Below, piece by piece: positions 8,107-14,932 of a stretch of DNA of 64,000 nt (position 1 is the stretch's first letter; each line of letters begins with the position of its first letter). Origin of the DNA: Streptomyces sp. NRRL WC-3626 (lineage in GTDB: Bacteria > Actinomycetota > Actinomycetes > Streptomycetales > Streptomycetaceae); the NCBI RefSeq assembly GCF_000718785.1, contig NZ_JOCA01000009.1, positions 124,001 to 188,000 of the forward strand. Direction: 5' to 3'. The position numbers and the translations under genes are program-made. The notes under the pieces were generated by a model. The model saw only the letters and a program-made list of their open reading frames with translations. It did no database searches and was not told the DNA's origin.

Positions 8107-9186
8107 TCACGCCGTCAGCCAGGAGCGCAGCCGCTCCTCCCCCGCGAGGATCTTCGCCGTGTCCACGCGTTCGTCCCGCTTGTGCGCCAAGTGCGGGTTG
8201 CCGGGGCCGTAGTTGACCGCGGGGACGCCGAGTGACGAGAAGCGGGAGACGTCCGTCCAGCCGTACTTGGGCTGCGGGGTGCCGCCGACCGCCTCAATGA
8301 AGGCCGCCGCGGCCGGGTGGGACAGGCCGGGCAGCGCCGCGCCGCTGTGGTCGTCGACGACGAACTCCGTCACCCCGCAGTCCGCGAACACCTCGTGCAC
8401 ATGGGCCAGGGCCTCCTCCTCGCTGCGGTCCGGCGCGTAGCGGAAGTTGACGGTGACGACGCACTCGTCGGGGATGACGTTGCCGGCCACTCCCCCGGTG
8501 ATGCCGACCGCGTTCAGGCCCTCGCGGTACTCCAGGCCGTCGATCACCGGGTAGCGCGGCTCGTAGGCGGCGAGGCGGGCGAGGATCGGGGCGGCGGCGT
8601 GGATCGCGTTGGCGCCCATCCAGCCGCGCGCGGAGTGGGCGCGCTCGCCGGCCGTCTTCAGCAGCACCCGCAGGGTGCCCTGGCAGCCGCCCTCCACCTG
8701 GCCGTCGGAGGGTTCCAGCAGCACCGCGAAGTCGCCCTCCAGCCACTCGGGGTGCGCCTCGACGACGTGCTTCAGCCCGTTGAGGTCGGCGGCGACCTCC
8801 TCGTTGTCGTAGAAGACGAAGGTCAGGTCGCGGTTGGGGGCCGGGACCGTGGCCGCGATGCGCAGCTGGACGGCGACCCCGGACTTCATGTCGCAGGTGC
8901 CGCAGCCCCAGAGCACCCCGTCGGCGTCGAGCCGGGAGGGCACGTTGTCCGCGATCGGCACGGTGTCGATGTGGCCGGCCAGGATCACCCGCTCGTCCCG
9001 CCCCAGCTCCGTACGGGCGACGACGTTGTTGCCGAACCGGTCGACCGTGAGGTGCGGCAGGGTGCGCAGCGCGCCCTCGATCGCGTCCGCGAGCGGCTTC
9101 TCGGTGCCGCTGACGGAGGGAAAGTCGACGAGCCGCGCGGTCAGGCGCGCGGCGTCCAGCGTGAGGTCAAGCGGGGTGTCGGCCAT
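8107..9186 (-). CDS. dapE: Succinyl-diaminopimelate desuccinylase
   Basis: A 359-residue M20 metallopeptidase-fold enzyme that hydrolyses N-succinyl-LL-diaminopimelate, giving LL-diaminopimelate for lysine and peptidoglycan synthesis. Metal-binding motifs are visible: GHIDTVP (H72, D74), GTCDMKSG (D99), and NEE (catalytic E129 with metal ligand E130). The ATG at 9186 was chosen over a longer frame because M20 homology begins at DLTLDAARLT. A dapC-like aminotransferase lies 2.8 kb away, so two steps of the succinylase branch are in this window. It is divergent from the lysozyme-like gene over an 83-base gap. Confidence 0.93.
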   Translation of the reverse strand: MADTPLDLTLDAARLTARLVDFPSVSGTEKPLADAIEGALRTLPHLTVDRFGNNVVARTELGRDERVILAGHIDTVPIADNVPSRLDADGVLWGCGTCDMKSGVAVQLRIAATVPAPNRDLTFVFYDNEEVAADLNGLKHVVEAHPEWLEGDFAVLLEPSDGQVEGGCQGTLRVLLKTAGERAHSARGWMGANAIHAAAPILARLAAYEPRYPVIDGLEYREGLNAVGITGGVAGNVIPDECVVTVNFRYAPDRSEEEALAHVHEVFADCGVTEFVVDDHSGAALPGLSHPAAAAFIEAVGGTPQPKYGWTDVSRFSSLGVPAVNYGPGNPHLAHKRDERVDTAKILAGEERLRSWLTA

Positions 9187-9269
9187 GGCGTCGACCCTAG
9201 CGCGCCGGTTCGCGGGCCACTGTTCACACCCGGCACACAAGGAACCGTACTCTCCAGTACCTTGTAGGC

Positions 9270-10253
9270 GTGCCAGAGCCGTCCCTCACTCCTCAGCGCA
9301 AACGTCGCGGCCGCCTTCTCCGTTGCGGGGCGGCCTTCGTCGTATTGTCCGCGGTCGCCGGATACCTGGTGGTGCAGTACGTCACCGGGGGTACCGGCGG
9401 GCCGGACTGCAAGGTCGTCTCCGGGAAGGGGGACGGCGCCACGTACGAGTTCACACCCGAGCAGGCGGTGAACGCGGCGACGATCACCGCGGTGGGCACC
9501 GCGCGCGAACTGCCCGAGCGGGCCGTGACGATCGCGCTGGCGACCGCTCTGCAGGAGTCGGCGCTGCGCAACATCGACTACGGCGACCGTGACTCGCTGG
9601 GCCTGTTCCAGCAGCGTCCCTCGCAGGGGTGGGGCACGCCGAAGGAGATCATGGACCCGGCGTACGCGGCGGAGAAGTTCTACGAGCATCTCGAGGAGGT
9701 GCCCGGCTACACCCGGCTGCCGCTCACCGTCGCGGCGCAGAAGGTGCAGCGCAGCGGGTTCCCTCAGGCGTACGCCAAGCACGAGCCGGACGCGGCGCTG
9801 CTGGCGGCCGCCCTCACGGGGCGTTCGGCGGCCACGCTGACCTGTGCGGGGCGGCCCGCGGCGACGCCGCCGGCGGGGGCCGACGCGGTACGGGCCGCGC
9901 TGGCGCGGGACTTCGGGCGGGACGCGCTGGAGCCGGCGGGGGCGGAGGTGGGCGGTACGCCGTCGCCGTCGCCCTCCGTTTCGCCTTCTGTTTCGGCCTC
10001 CGTGGACGCTTCGGCGGGGGTCGTGCGGGTTCCGGTCACCGATGTCGAGGGCGCCGGCAGCGGGGCGCGGGGGTGGCAGTTGGCGCACTGGGCCGTGGCG
10101 AACGCGTCCGAGCTGCACATAAAGCGGGTGTCGTACGCGGGGCGGGAGTGGACCGCCGGGAACACCGACAGTCAGTGGCGGCCGACGGACGGGAAGAACG
10201 CTTCGGGTTCAGGGCGTGGCGCGGAGGTCGTCACGATCACGACGAAGCCGTAG
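9270..10253 (+). CDS. Membrane-anchored protein with lysozyme-like and M15-peptidase-like domains
   Basis: A 327-residue protein with an N-terminal membrane segment at residues 17-38 and everything else outside. Residues about 55-180 look like a lysozyme/transglycosylase-fold domain: TALQESALRNIDYGDRDSLG with E96 in the expected catalytic place, then FQQRPSQGWG. A Pro/Ser-rich linker (SPSPSVSPSVSASVDAS) joins a C-terminal part (ARGWQLAHWAVANASEL) resembling the compact D-Ala-D-Ala/M15-type domain found at the end of Streptomyces cell-wall hydrolases. Such genes are often mislabelled heavy-metal transporters. Activity is inferred. The GTG at 9270 has almost no leader or ribosome site. Confidence 0.7.
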   Translation: MPEPSLTPQRKRRGRLLRCGAAFVVLSAVAGYLVVQYVTGGTGGPDCKVVSGKGDGATYEFTPEQAVNAATITAVGTARELPERAVTIALATALQESALRNIDYGDRDSLGLFQQRPSQGWGTPKEIMDPAYAAEKFYEHLEEVPGYTRLPLTVAAQKVQRSGFPQAYAKHEPDAALLAAALTGRSAATLTCAGRPAATPPAGADAVRAALARDFGRDALEPAGAEVGGTPSPSPSVSPSVSASVDASAGVVRVPVTDVEGAGSGARGWQLAHWAVANASELHIKRVSYAGREWTAGNTDSQWRPTDGKNASGSGRGAEVVTITTKP

Positions 10254-10417
10254 GGGTGTGCGGGGGTGATCGTGCAGGGGTGCGGGGTGTCACTCGCAGG
10301 GGTTGTACGCGGCCGATAATGCGACGCATTGCCAACTCTTTGCGTTGCCTCGCCGCAACCTTCTCGGTGGTCGAGCGGTAGTCACTGCGTCAGCGTCCTC
10401 TCCGCCGAAGGAGCACC

Positions 10418-10696
10418 ATGTCCCTCCCCCTGACCCGTCGGATCGCCCGTGCCGCGCTGCTCGTCGCTGCGGGAGCGGCCGCCGGGGTCGGTGCGGCCGG
10501 TACCGCGAGCGCGGCGCCGGAGCTGCCGGCCGCGCCCAACCTCGGCGGGGTGACCGCGCTGGACGGGTCCGCCGTGGACGATGTCGCCCAGTCCACGGGT
10601 GCGGCCTCGAAGGTGGCGCCGGTCGGCAAGACCGTGAAGAAGACGGCGGGTTCCCTCACGAAGGGTGCGCCTGTGAAGGGGCTGCCGGTGGGCTGA
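10418..10696 (+). CDS. Small secreted protein of unknown function
   Basis: A 92-residue protein with a clear Sec signal peptide (basic LTRRIARAA, hydrophobic Ala-rich core, TASA-A cleavage near residue 32), leaving a mature peptide of about 60 residues ending in repeated Lys/Gly motifs (GKTVKKTAG, KGAPVKGLPVG). The ATG at 10418 has a strong GAAGGAG site seven bases upstream and a terminator lies directly downstream, so it is a monocistronic, well-expressed-looking gene. Such proteins are sometimes annotated as ATP-binding, for which I see no motif. Function unknown. Confidence 0.85.
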   Translation: MSLPLTRRIARAALLVAAGAAAGVGAAGTASAAPELPAAPNLGGVTALDGSAVDDVAQSTGAASKVAPVGKTVKKTAGSLTKGAPVKGLPVG

Positions 10697-10709
10697 GGCC
10701 CGTGTTGTA

Positions 10710-10750
10710 CGGCGACGGGGTCTGGGGTGCTCCCCCAGGCCCCGTCGCCG
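10710..10750. terminator. Strong hairpin terminator
   Basis: CGGCGACGGGG (10710-10720) pairs perfectly with CCCCGTCGCCG (10740-10750), with an inner CTGGGG/CCCCAG extension and then TTT. It ends the small secreted protein gene and may also stop transcription arriving from the convergent dapC-like gene. Confidence 0.8.
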
Positions 10751-10898
10751 TTTCTACGCGGGTGCGGTGGCCGTGGGTTGACCGGTCACCCGGCGTTGCT
10801 GGCTGTGCCCACCCGTTCCGCCCTGCGGAACGACTGCCCACAGCCGGGCGGGGTGGCGCAGCCGGGTGCGCAGCCGGGTGGGGGGTGTCGGGGGTGGG

Positions 10899-11993
10899 TC
10901 AGGGGGTGAGGCGGGTTACCGCTGCCTGGACTCGGGCGTCTGTGGCTGTCAGGGCCACTCTTACGAAGTTCGCGCCTGCGGGGCCGTAGAAGTCGCCCGG
11001 GGCGGCCAGGATGCCCAGGTCGGCCAGGTGGGCGACCGTCGTCCAGCAGGACTCGTCCCTCGTGGCCCAGAGGTAGAGGCTGGCCTCGCTGTGTTCGATG
11101 CGGAAGCCGTGGGCGAGGAGAGCCTGGCGCAGGGCCGTGCGGCGGGCCGCGTAGCGCTCCCGCTGGACGCGGACGTGCTCGTCGTCGCCGAGGGCCGCCA
11201 CCACCGCCGCCTGCGTCGGCGCGGAGGTCATCATCCCGCCGTGCTTGCGGATCTGCAGCAGCGGACCGAGCACCGCCGGGTCACCGGCCAGGAACGCGGC
11301 ACGGTAACCGGCGAGGTTGGACCGCTTGGACAGCGAGTGCACCGAGACGATGCCGTCGTACGAGCCGCCGTTGACGTCGGGGTGCAGCACCGAGACCGGG
11401 TCGGCCTCCCAGCCCAGCTCGATGTAGCACTCGTCGGAGAAGACGAGCACCCCGTGCTCACGCGCCCACGCGACGATCCGCGTCAGCTCCTCCTTGGACA
11501 GCACCCGGCCCGTCGGGTTGGACGGGGAGTTCAGCCAGAGCAGCTTCAGACCGGCCGGGTCCAGCTCGGTCGGATCGTCGTACGCGACATGATCCGCGCG
11601 GGCGAGGCGCGCGCCGACCTCGTAGGTCGGGTAGGCGAGGCGCGGGAAGGCGACCCTGTCGCCGGGGCCGAGCCCGAGCTGGGTGGGGAGCCAGGCGACG
11701 AGTTCCTTGGAGCCGACGACCGGCAGGACGTGGTGGTGCGTGGCCCCGCGGGCGCCCAGCCGGCGCTCCACCCAGCGGGTGAGCGCGTCGCGCAGTTCCG
11801 GCGTGCCCCAGACCGTGGGATAGCCCGGCGAGTCCGCCGCGGCGATCAGGGCCTTCTGAACCGGCTCGGGCACCGGGTCGACGGGCGTGCCGACCGAGAG
11901 GTCGACGATGCCGTCGGGGTGCGCGGCGGCCGTCTTCTTGTACGGCTCCAGCTTGTCCCAGGGGAAGGCGGGCAGCCGGTCGGAGACTGCGGA
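10899..11993 (-). CDS. dapC: Succinyldiaminopimelate aminotransferase-like PLP enzyme
   Basis: A fold-type I aminotransferase of about 364 residues. The PLP lysine is in SVHSLSKRSNLAGYR (about residue 223 from this start), with NSPSNPTG and SDECYIELGW forming the cofactor pocket. Actinobacterial members are assigned to conversion of N-succinyl-2-amino-6-oxopimelate to succinyl-diaminopimelate, consistent with dapE nearby. The start is uncertain: TTG 12023, GTG 12008 and GTG 11993 are in frame, none with a good ribosome site; the family begins near VSAVSDRLPAFPWDKLEP, so I use 11993. A large hairpin separates it from the upstream ferredoxin gene on the same strand. Confidence 0.85.
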   Translation of the reverse strand, partial: SAVSDRLPAFPWDKLEPYKKTAAAHPDGIVDLSVGTPVDPVPEPVQKALIAAADSPGYPTVWGTPELRDALTRWVERRLGARGATHHHVLPVVGSKELVAWLPTQLGLGPGDRVAFPRLAYPTYEVGARLARADHVAYDDPTELDPAGLKLLWLNSPSNPTGRVLSKEELTRIVAWAREHGVLVFSDECYIELGWEADPVSVLHPDVNGGSYDGIVSVHSLSKRSNLAGYRAAFLAGDPAVLGPLLQIRKHGGMMTSAPTQAAVVAALGDDEHVRVQRERYAARRTALRQALLAHGFRIEHSEASLYLWATRDESCWTTVAHLADLGILAAPGDFYGPAGANFVRVALTATDARVQAAVTRLTP

Positions 11994-12026
11994 CACGTAC
12001 GGGCTCACTTTCTGGTCCGGCAAACA

Positions 12027-12075
12027 CCTCGGTCCCGTACGGCGATCGGGAGGATCGGGCCGTACGGGACCGAGG
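12027..12075 (-). terminator. Large hairpin between fdxA and dapC
   Basis: A perfect 17-bp stem, left arm 12027-12043 (begins CCTCGGTCCC) and right arm 12059-12075, encloses a 15-base loop. It lies after fdxA and ends only 4 to 33 bases before the possible dapC starts, so either it is a terminator with read-through, an attenuator, or an RNA-stability element. There is no obvious room for a separate dapC promoter behind it. Confidence 0.6.
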
Positions 12076-12111
12076 CGGCACGTCGTTGCGGGGCCGCTTC
12101 TCGCGGAACGG

Positions 12112-12429
12112 CTACGCCTGCGGCGGCAGCGCGGCGATGAACGGGTGGTCCCGCTCGATCAGCCCCAGCTTGCTGGCGCCGCCGGGCGAGCCGAGCTCGT
12201 CGAAGAACTCGACGTTCGCCTTGTAGTAGTCCTTCCACTCCTCCGGAGTGTCGTCCTCGTAGAAGATCGCCTCGACCGGGCAGACCGGCTCACAGGCACC
12301 ACAGTCGACGCATTCGTCCGGGTGGATGTACAAGGACCGCTGGCCCTCGTAGATGCAGTCGACCGGGCACTCCTCGATGCACGCCTTGTCCTTCACGTCG
12401 ACACAAGGCTGCGCGATGACGTAGGTCAC
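12112..12429 (-). CDS. fdxA: Seven-iron ferredoxin
   Basis: A 105-residue cytosolic electron carrier. The cysteine pattern is that of [3Fe-4S][4Fe-4S] ferredoxins of the Azotobacter FdI type: C9, C17 and C50 for the three-iron cluster and C21, C40, C43 and C46 for the four-iron cluster, with an extra C25. The C-terminal half is an acidic extension as in mycobacterial FdxA/FdxC. It starts at GTG 12429 with GAGGAGG about ten bases upstream. The pairing with the dapC-like aminotransferase downstream is shared with Rv1177-Rv1178. Redox partners such as cytochromes P450 are likely but not shown here. Confidence 0.93.
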   Translation of the reverse strand: MTYVIAQPCVDVKDKACIEECPVDCIYEGQRSLYIHPDECVDCGACEPVCPVEAIFYEDDTPEEWKDYYKANVEFFDELGSPGGASKLGLIERDHPFIAALPPQA

Positions 12430-12569
12430 GCTGTCGTTCCTCCTCGATAGGGCGCTGGCGGGCCTCCTCAGGCTCCGCCGCCTGGCGCGCGGGAGCGCGG
12501 CGTCGTCGATGCCCGCCCCTAGTATCTCCGTTCTTGGGCACGATCCGAACAGGAGGGGTGAACTGACCT

Positions 12570-13601
12570 GTGGAAATCTCTGCCGCCGGACGCCTCGAGG
12601 TCCGTATCACCACTGCTGACGTGGGAAAACGGGTCTCCGTAAGGAGCTTGATCGAACATGGTCGCCCGGGTGAGAAGTTCACCGACACGGTCGGGGTTCT
12701 CACATCATGGGACGACGGTGTGCTGCGGATCACAAGGAAGAACGGCGAGGGTGTCCGTATTCCGGAGTCCGCGCTGGTCGCGGGCAAGGTGGTTCCGTCG
12801 GCTCCGGCGCGGCGCCGAGGTCCGGCGGCCTCGTACGAGGAGCTGGCGCGGGTCTCCGCGCGGGCGTGGCGGCCCGTGGAGAGCGAGCGGCTCGGCGACT
12901 GGGAGCTGCGGGCGGCCGACGGGTTCACCCGGCGGGCCAACTCCGTCCTGCCGCTCGGTGACCCGGGCGTGCCGCTGGACGAGGCACTGACGGCCGTACG
13001 CGCCTGGTACACGGCGCGCGGGCTGCCCGCCTACGTGCAGACCGCGACCGGCGCCGAGGGGGCGCAGGAGCCGCTCTGTGCGGAGCTGGAGCGGCGGGGC
13101 TGGGTGCGGGAGGTGACCGCCGAGCTGTGGACGGGCGCGCTGGCGCCCGTCGCCGACCTGGGCGGGGAGCCGTCCGGGGTGACGCTGTCGCGGGAGGCCG
13201 ACGAGGCGTGGCTGGCGCGGTACCAGCGCAAGGGCGTGAGCGGGGTGGCGCTGCGGGTGCTGGGGAGCGGGGCCTCGGTGTGGTTCGCCACCGTGCCGGG
13301 CGACGGCGGTACGGGCGCTCCGGCCGCGATCGGGCGGTGTGTCGTGGACGGGCGGTGGGCCGGGTTCGCGGCGGTCGAGGTCGATCCGGCGCTGCGGCGG
13401 CGGGGGCTGGCGACCACCGTGATGGCGGCGCTGGCCCGGCGGGCGCTGGAGGAGGGTGCTTCGGCGGCGTGGCTGCAGGTGGAGGACGACAACGCGGGGG
13501 CGCGGGCGCTGTACACGCGCCTGGGGTTCGCCGCGCACCACGCGTATCACCACCACCGCGCTCCGGAATCGTCCGCTCCGGCGGGTGAGGCGGCGCCGTG
13601 A
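12570..13601 (+). CDS. GNAT N-acetyltransferase with N-terminal beta domain
   Basis: A 343-residue protein. Residues 1-75 look like a small SH3-like beta domain (VSVRSLI, TDTVGVLTSWDDGVLRI), and the C-terminal third is a GNAT fold with the acetyl-CoA pyrophosphate loop RRRGLA at 276-281, followed by VEDDNAGARALYTRLGF. The middle part probably forms a second, degenerate GNAT half. The architecture resembles Rv0428c-type proteins. Substrate unknown. It starts at GTG 12570, with AGGAGGGG 12 bases upstream (rather long spacing), and its stop overlaps the next gene as GTGA. Confidence 0.82.
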   Translation: MEISAAGRLEVRITTADVGKRVSVRSLIEHGRPGEKFTDTVGVLTSWDDGVLRITRKNGEGVRIPESALVAGKVVPSAPARRRGPAASYEELARVSARAWRPVESERLGDWELRAADGFTRRANSVLPLGDPGVPLDEALTAVRAWYTARGLPAYVQTATGAEGAQEPLCAELERRGWVREVTAELWTGALAPVADLGGEPSGVTLSREADEAWLARYQRKGVSGVALRVLGSGASVWFATVPGDGGTGAPAAIGRCVVDGRWAGFAAVEVDPALRRRGLATTVMAALARRALEEGASAAWLQVEDDNAGARALYTRLGFAAHHAYHHHRAPESSAPAGEAAP

Positions 13602-14470
13602 GCGGGCACGAACCGGGTATGCGCGCGCCGCATCCCCCGCCGCCCGAGCGCTCCGCCGAACTGCGTCGGCGGTTCGCCGAGGAGGCCCGCTGCGAGCGGC
13701 CGGACCTGACCACGCTGTGCCTGCTGATCGGGGCGGTGGCGGACGGCTCGCTGGACGAGGCGGGCATGGACGCGGTCGAGGTGGAGCTGGACCGGCTGGC
13801 CGGTGAGCTGCCCTACCGGCCGGGTTCGCCGCGCGCGTGGGCGCTGGCGCTGCGGGATCTGCTGGGTGAGCGGTACGGGTTCGGTGGCGTGTCCGATGAC
13901 TATCAGCGGCTGGAGTCGTCGCTGCTGCACGCGGTCGTACGGCGTCGGCGGGGGCTGCCGATCCTGCTGTCGGTGGTGTGGATGGAGGTGGCCCGGCGGG
14001 CGGGGGCGCCGGTGTACGGCGTCGCGCTGCCGGGGCATTTCGTGGTCGGGGTCGGGGAGGTGGAGGCGCAGGTGCTGGCCGATCCGTTCGGCGGGGGGCG
14101 GGTGCTGAGTGGGGCCGACGCGTCTGTGCTGGTCGCGGGGGCTACGGGGGTGCCGTTGGACGCGTCGTCGCTGGCGCCGGCGGGGGTGCTGGACGTGGTG
14201 TCGCGGGTGCTGAACAACGTGCGGGCGTGGGCGGAGGCCCGGCCCGAGGAGTCGGGGGTGGGGTTGTGGGCGCTGGATCTGTCGCTGCTGTTGCCCTCGC
14301 ATCCCGCGCGGTTGCGGTACGAGCGGGCGGTTCTGCTGGTGCGGCGGGGGGAGTTCCTGGCGGGGGCCGGGGAGTTGGAGGCGTACGCGGAGGTGGTGGG
14401 GGCGGTGGACGCGGGTGCCGGGGAGCGGGTGCGGGGTGAGGCTCTGGCCGCCCGGGCCATGTTGAACTGA
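13598..14470 (+). CDS. SirB1-type transglutaminase-like family protein
   Basis: A 290-residue cytosolic protein of the SirB1/transglutaminase-like family. The core has RRRGLPILLSVVWMEVARRAG and GVALPGHFVVGV, the family's conserved nucleophile-less or Cys-poor transglutaminase-like fold, followed by a C-terminal helical, TPR-like part (LRYERAVLLVRRGEFLAGAGELEAY). Biochemical function is not established. Translation starts at GTG 13598 overlapping the acetyltransferase stop, so the pair is coupled. The 3' half becomes very G-rich, as does the repeat array that follows it. Confidence 0.85.
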   Translation: MSGHEPGMRAPHPPPPERSAELRRRFAEEARCERPDLTTLCLLIGAVADGSLDEAGMDAVEVELDRLAGELPYRPGSPRAWALALRDLLGERYGFGGVSDDYQRLESSLLHAVVRRRRGLPILLSVVWMEVARRAGAPVYGVALPGHFVVGVGEVEAQVLADPFGGGRVLSGADASVLVAGATGVPLDASSLAPAGVLDVVSRVLNNVRAWAEARPEESGVGLWALDLSLLLPSHPARLRYERAVLLVRRGEFLAGAGELEAYAEVVGAVDAGAGERVRGEALAARAMLN

Positions 14471-14594
14471 GCGGTTCGCCGCTGTGGGCGGAGGGCTGAA
14501 CGTCCGCTGCGGTGGGCCGGGGGGTGGTGCGCCGCTCGGCGCTCACGAGGCGCCGCCTGCGCCCACCCGTGCCGCCCCAGCGGCACTGCTGCCC

Positions 14595-14883
14595 GCAGAG
14601 GGCGGGACGGCGGGGCGGGCACTGCCAGCCGCAGAGGGCGGGGCGGCGGGGCGGGCACTGCCAGCCGTAGAGAGCGCGGCGGGTGTGCTGGGCGCAGAGG
14701 GCGGGACGGCGGGGCGGACACTGCCAGCCGCAGAGGGCGGGACGGCGGGGCGGGCACTGCCAGCCGCGGAGGGCGCGGCGGGTGTGCTGGGCGCAAAGGG
14801 CGGGGCGGCGGGGCGGGCACTGCCAGCCGCAGAGGGCGCGGCGGGTGTGCTGGGCGCACAGGGTGCGGCGGGTGCTGCTGGGC
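14595..14883. repeat. Composite 36-bp/27-bp tandem repeat array
   Basis: Two unit types alternate. Unit A is 36 bp (begins GCAGAGGGCGGGACGG, ends CACTGCCAGCC) at 14595, 14631, 14694, 14730 and 14793. Unit B is 27 bp (begins GCAGAGGGCGCGG, ends GTGTGCTGGGC) at 14667, 14766 and 14829, with a divergent 28-bp copy at 14856. The order is A A B A A B A B B'. Units share their first ten bases and differ between copies by only one to three substitutions, which suggests recent expansion. Confidence 0.85.
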
Positions 14884-14920
14884 GCGAAGGGGGCACCCGG
14901 TGGTGGGTGCCCCCTTCGCG
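14883..14920. terminator. Strong hairpin terminator
   Basis: CGCGAAGGGGGCACCC (14883-14898) pairs perfectly with GGGTGCCCCCTTCGCG (14905-14920) around a six-base loop. It lies just beyond the stop of the minus-strand VanW-type gene and closes the repeat array on the other side. Confidence 0.85.
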
Positions 14921-14932
14921 TGTTGGTGCCGG

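Larger units (their letters stand above)
14471..14932. other. Gene-free region, 462 bases, holding a tandem repeat array and a terminator
   Basis: Between the SirB1-like gene and the convergent VanW-type gene I see no convincing gene. Both strands are open for over 100 codons because the repeats are multiples of three and GC-rich, but the plus-strand frame has no ribosome site and runs straight through the terminator hairpin at 14883-14920. Confidence 0.65.

Noticed and set aside
14595..14883. Possible CRISPR array
   Set aside because: Units are directly adjacent with no unique spacers, and there are no cas genes in the window.
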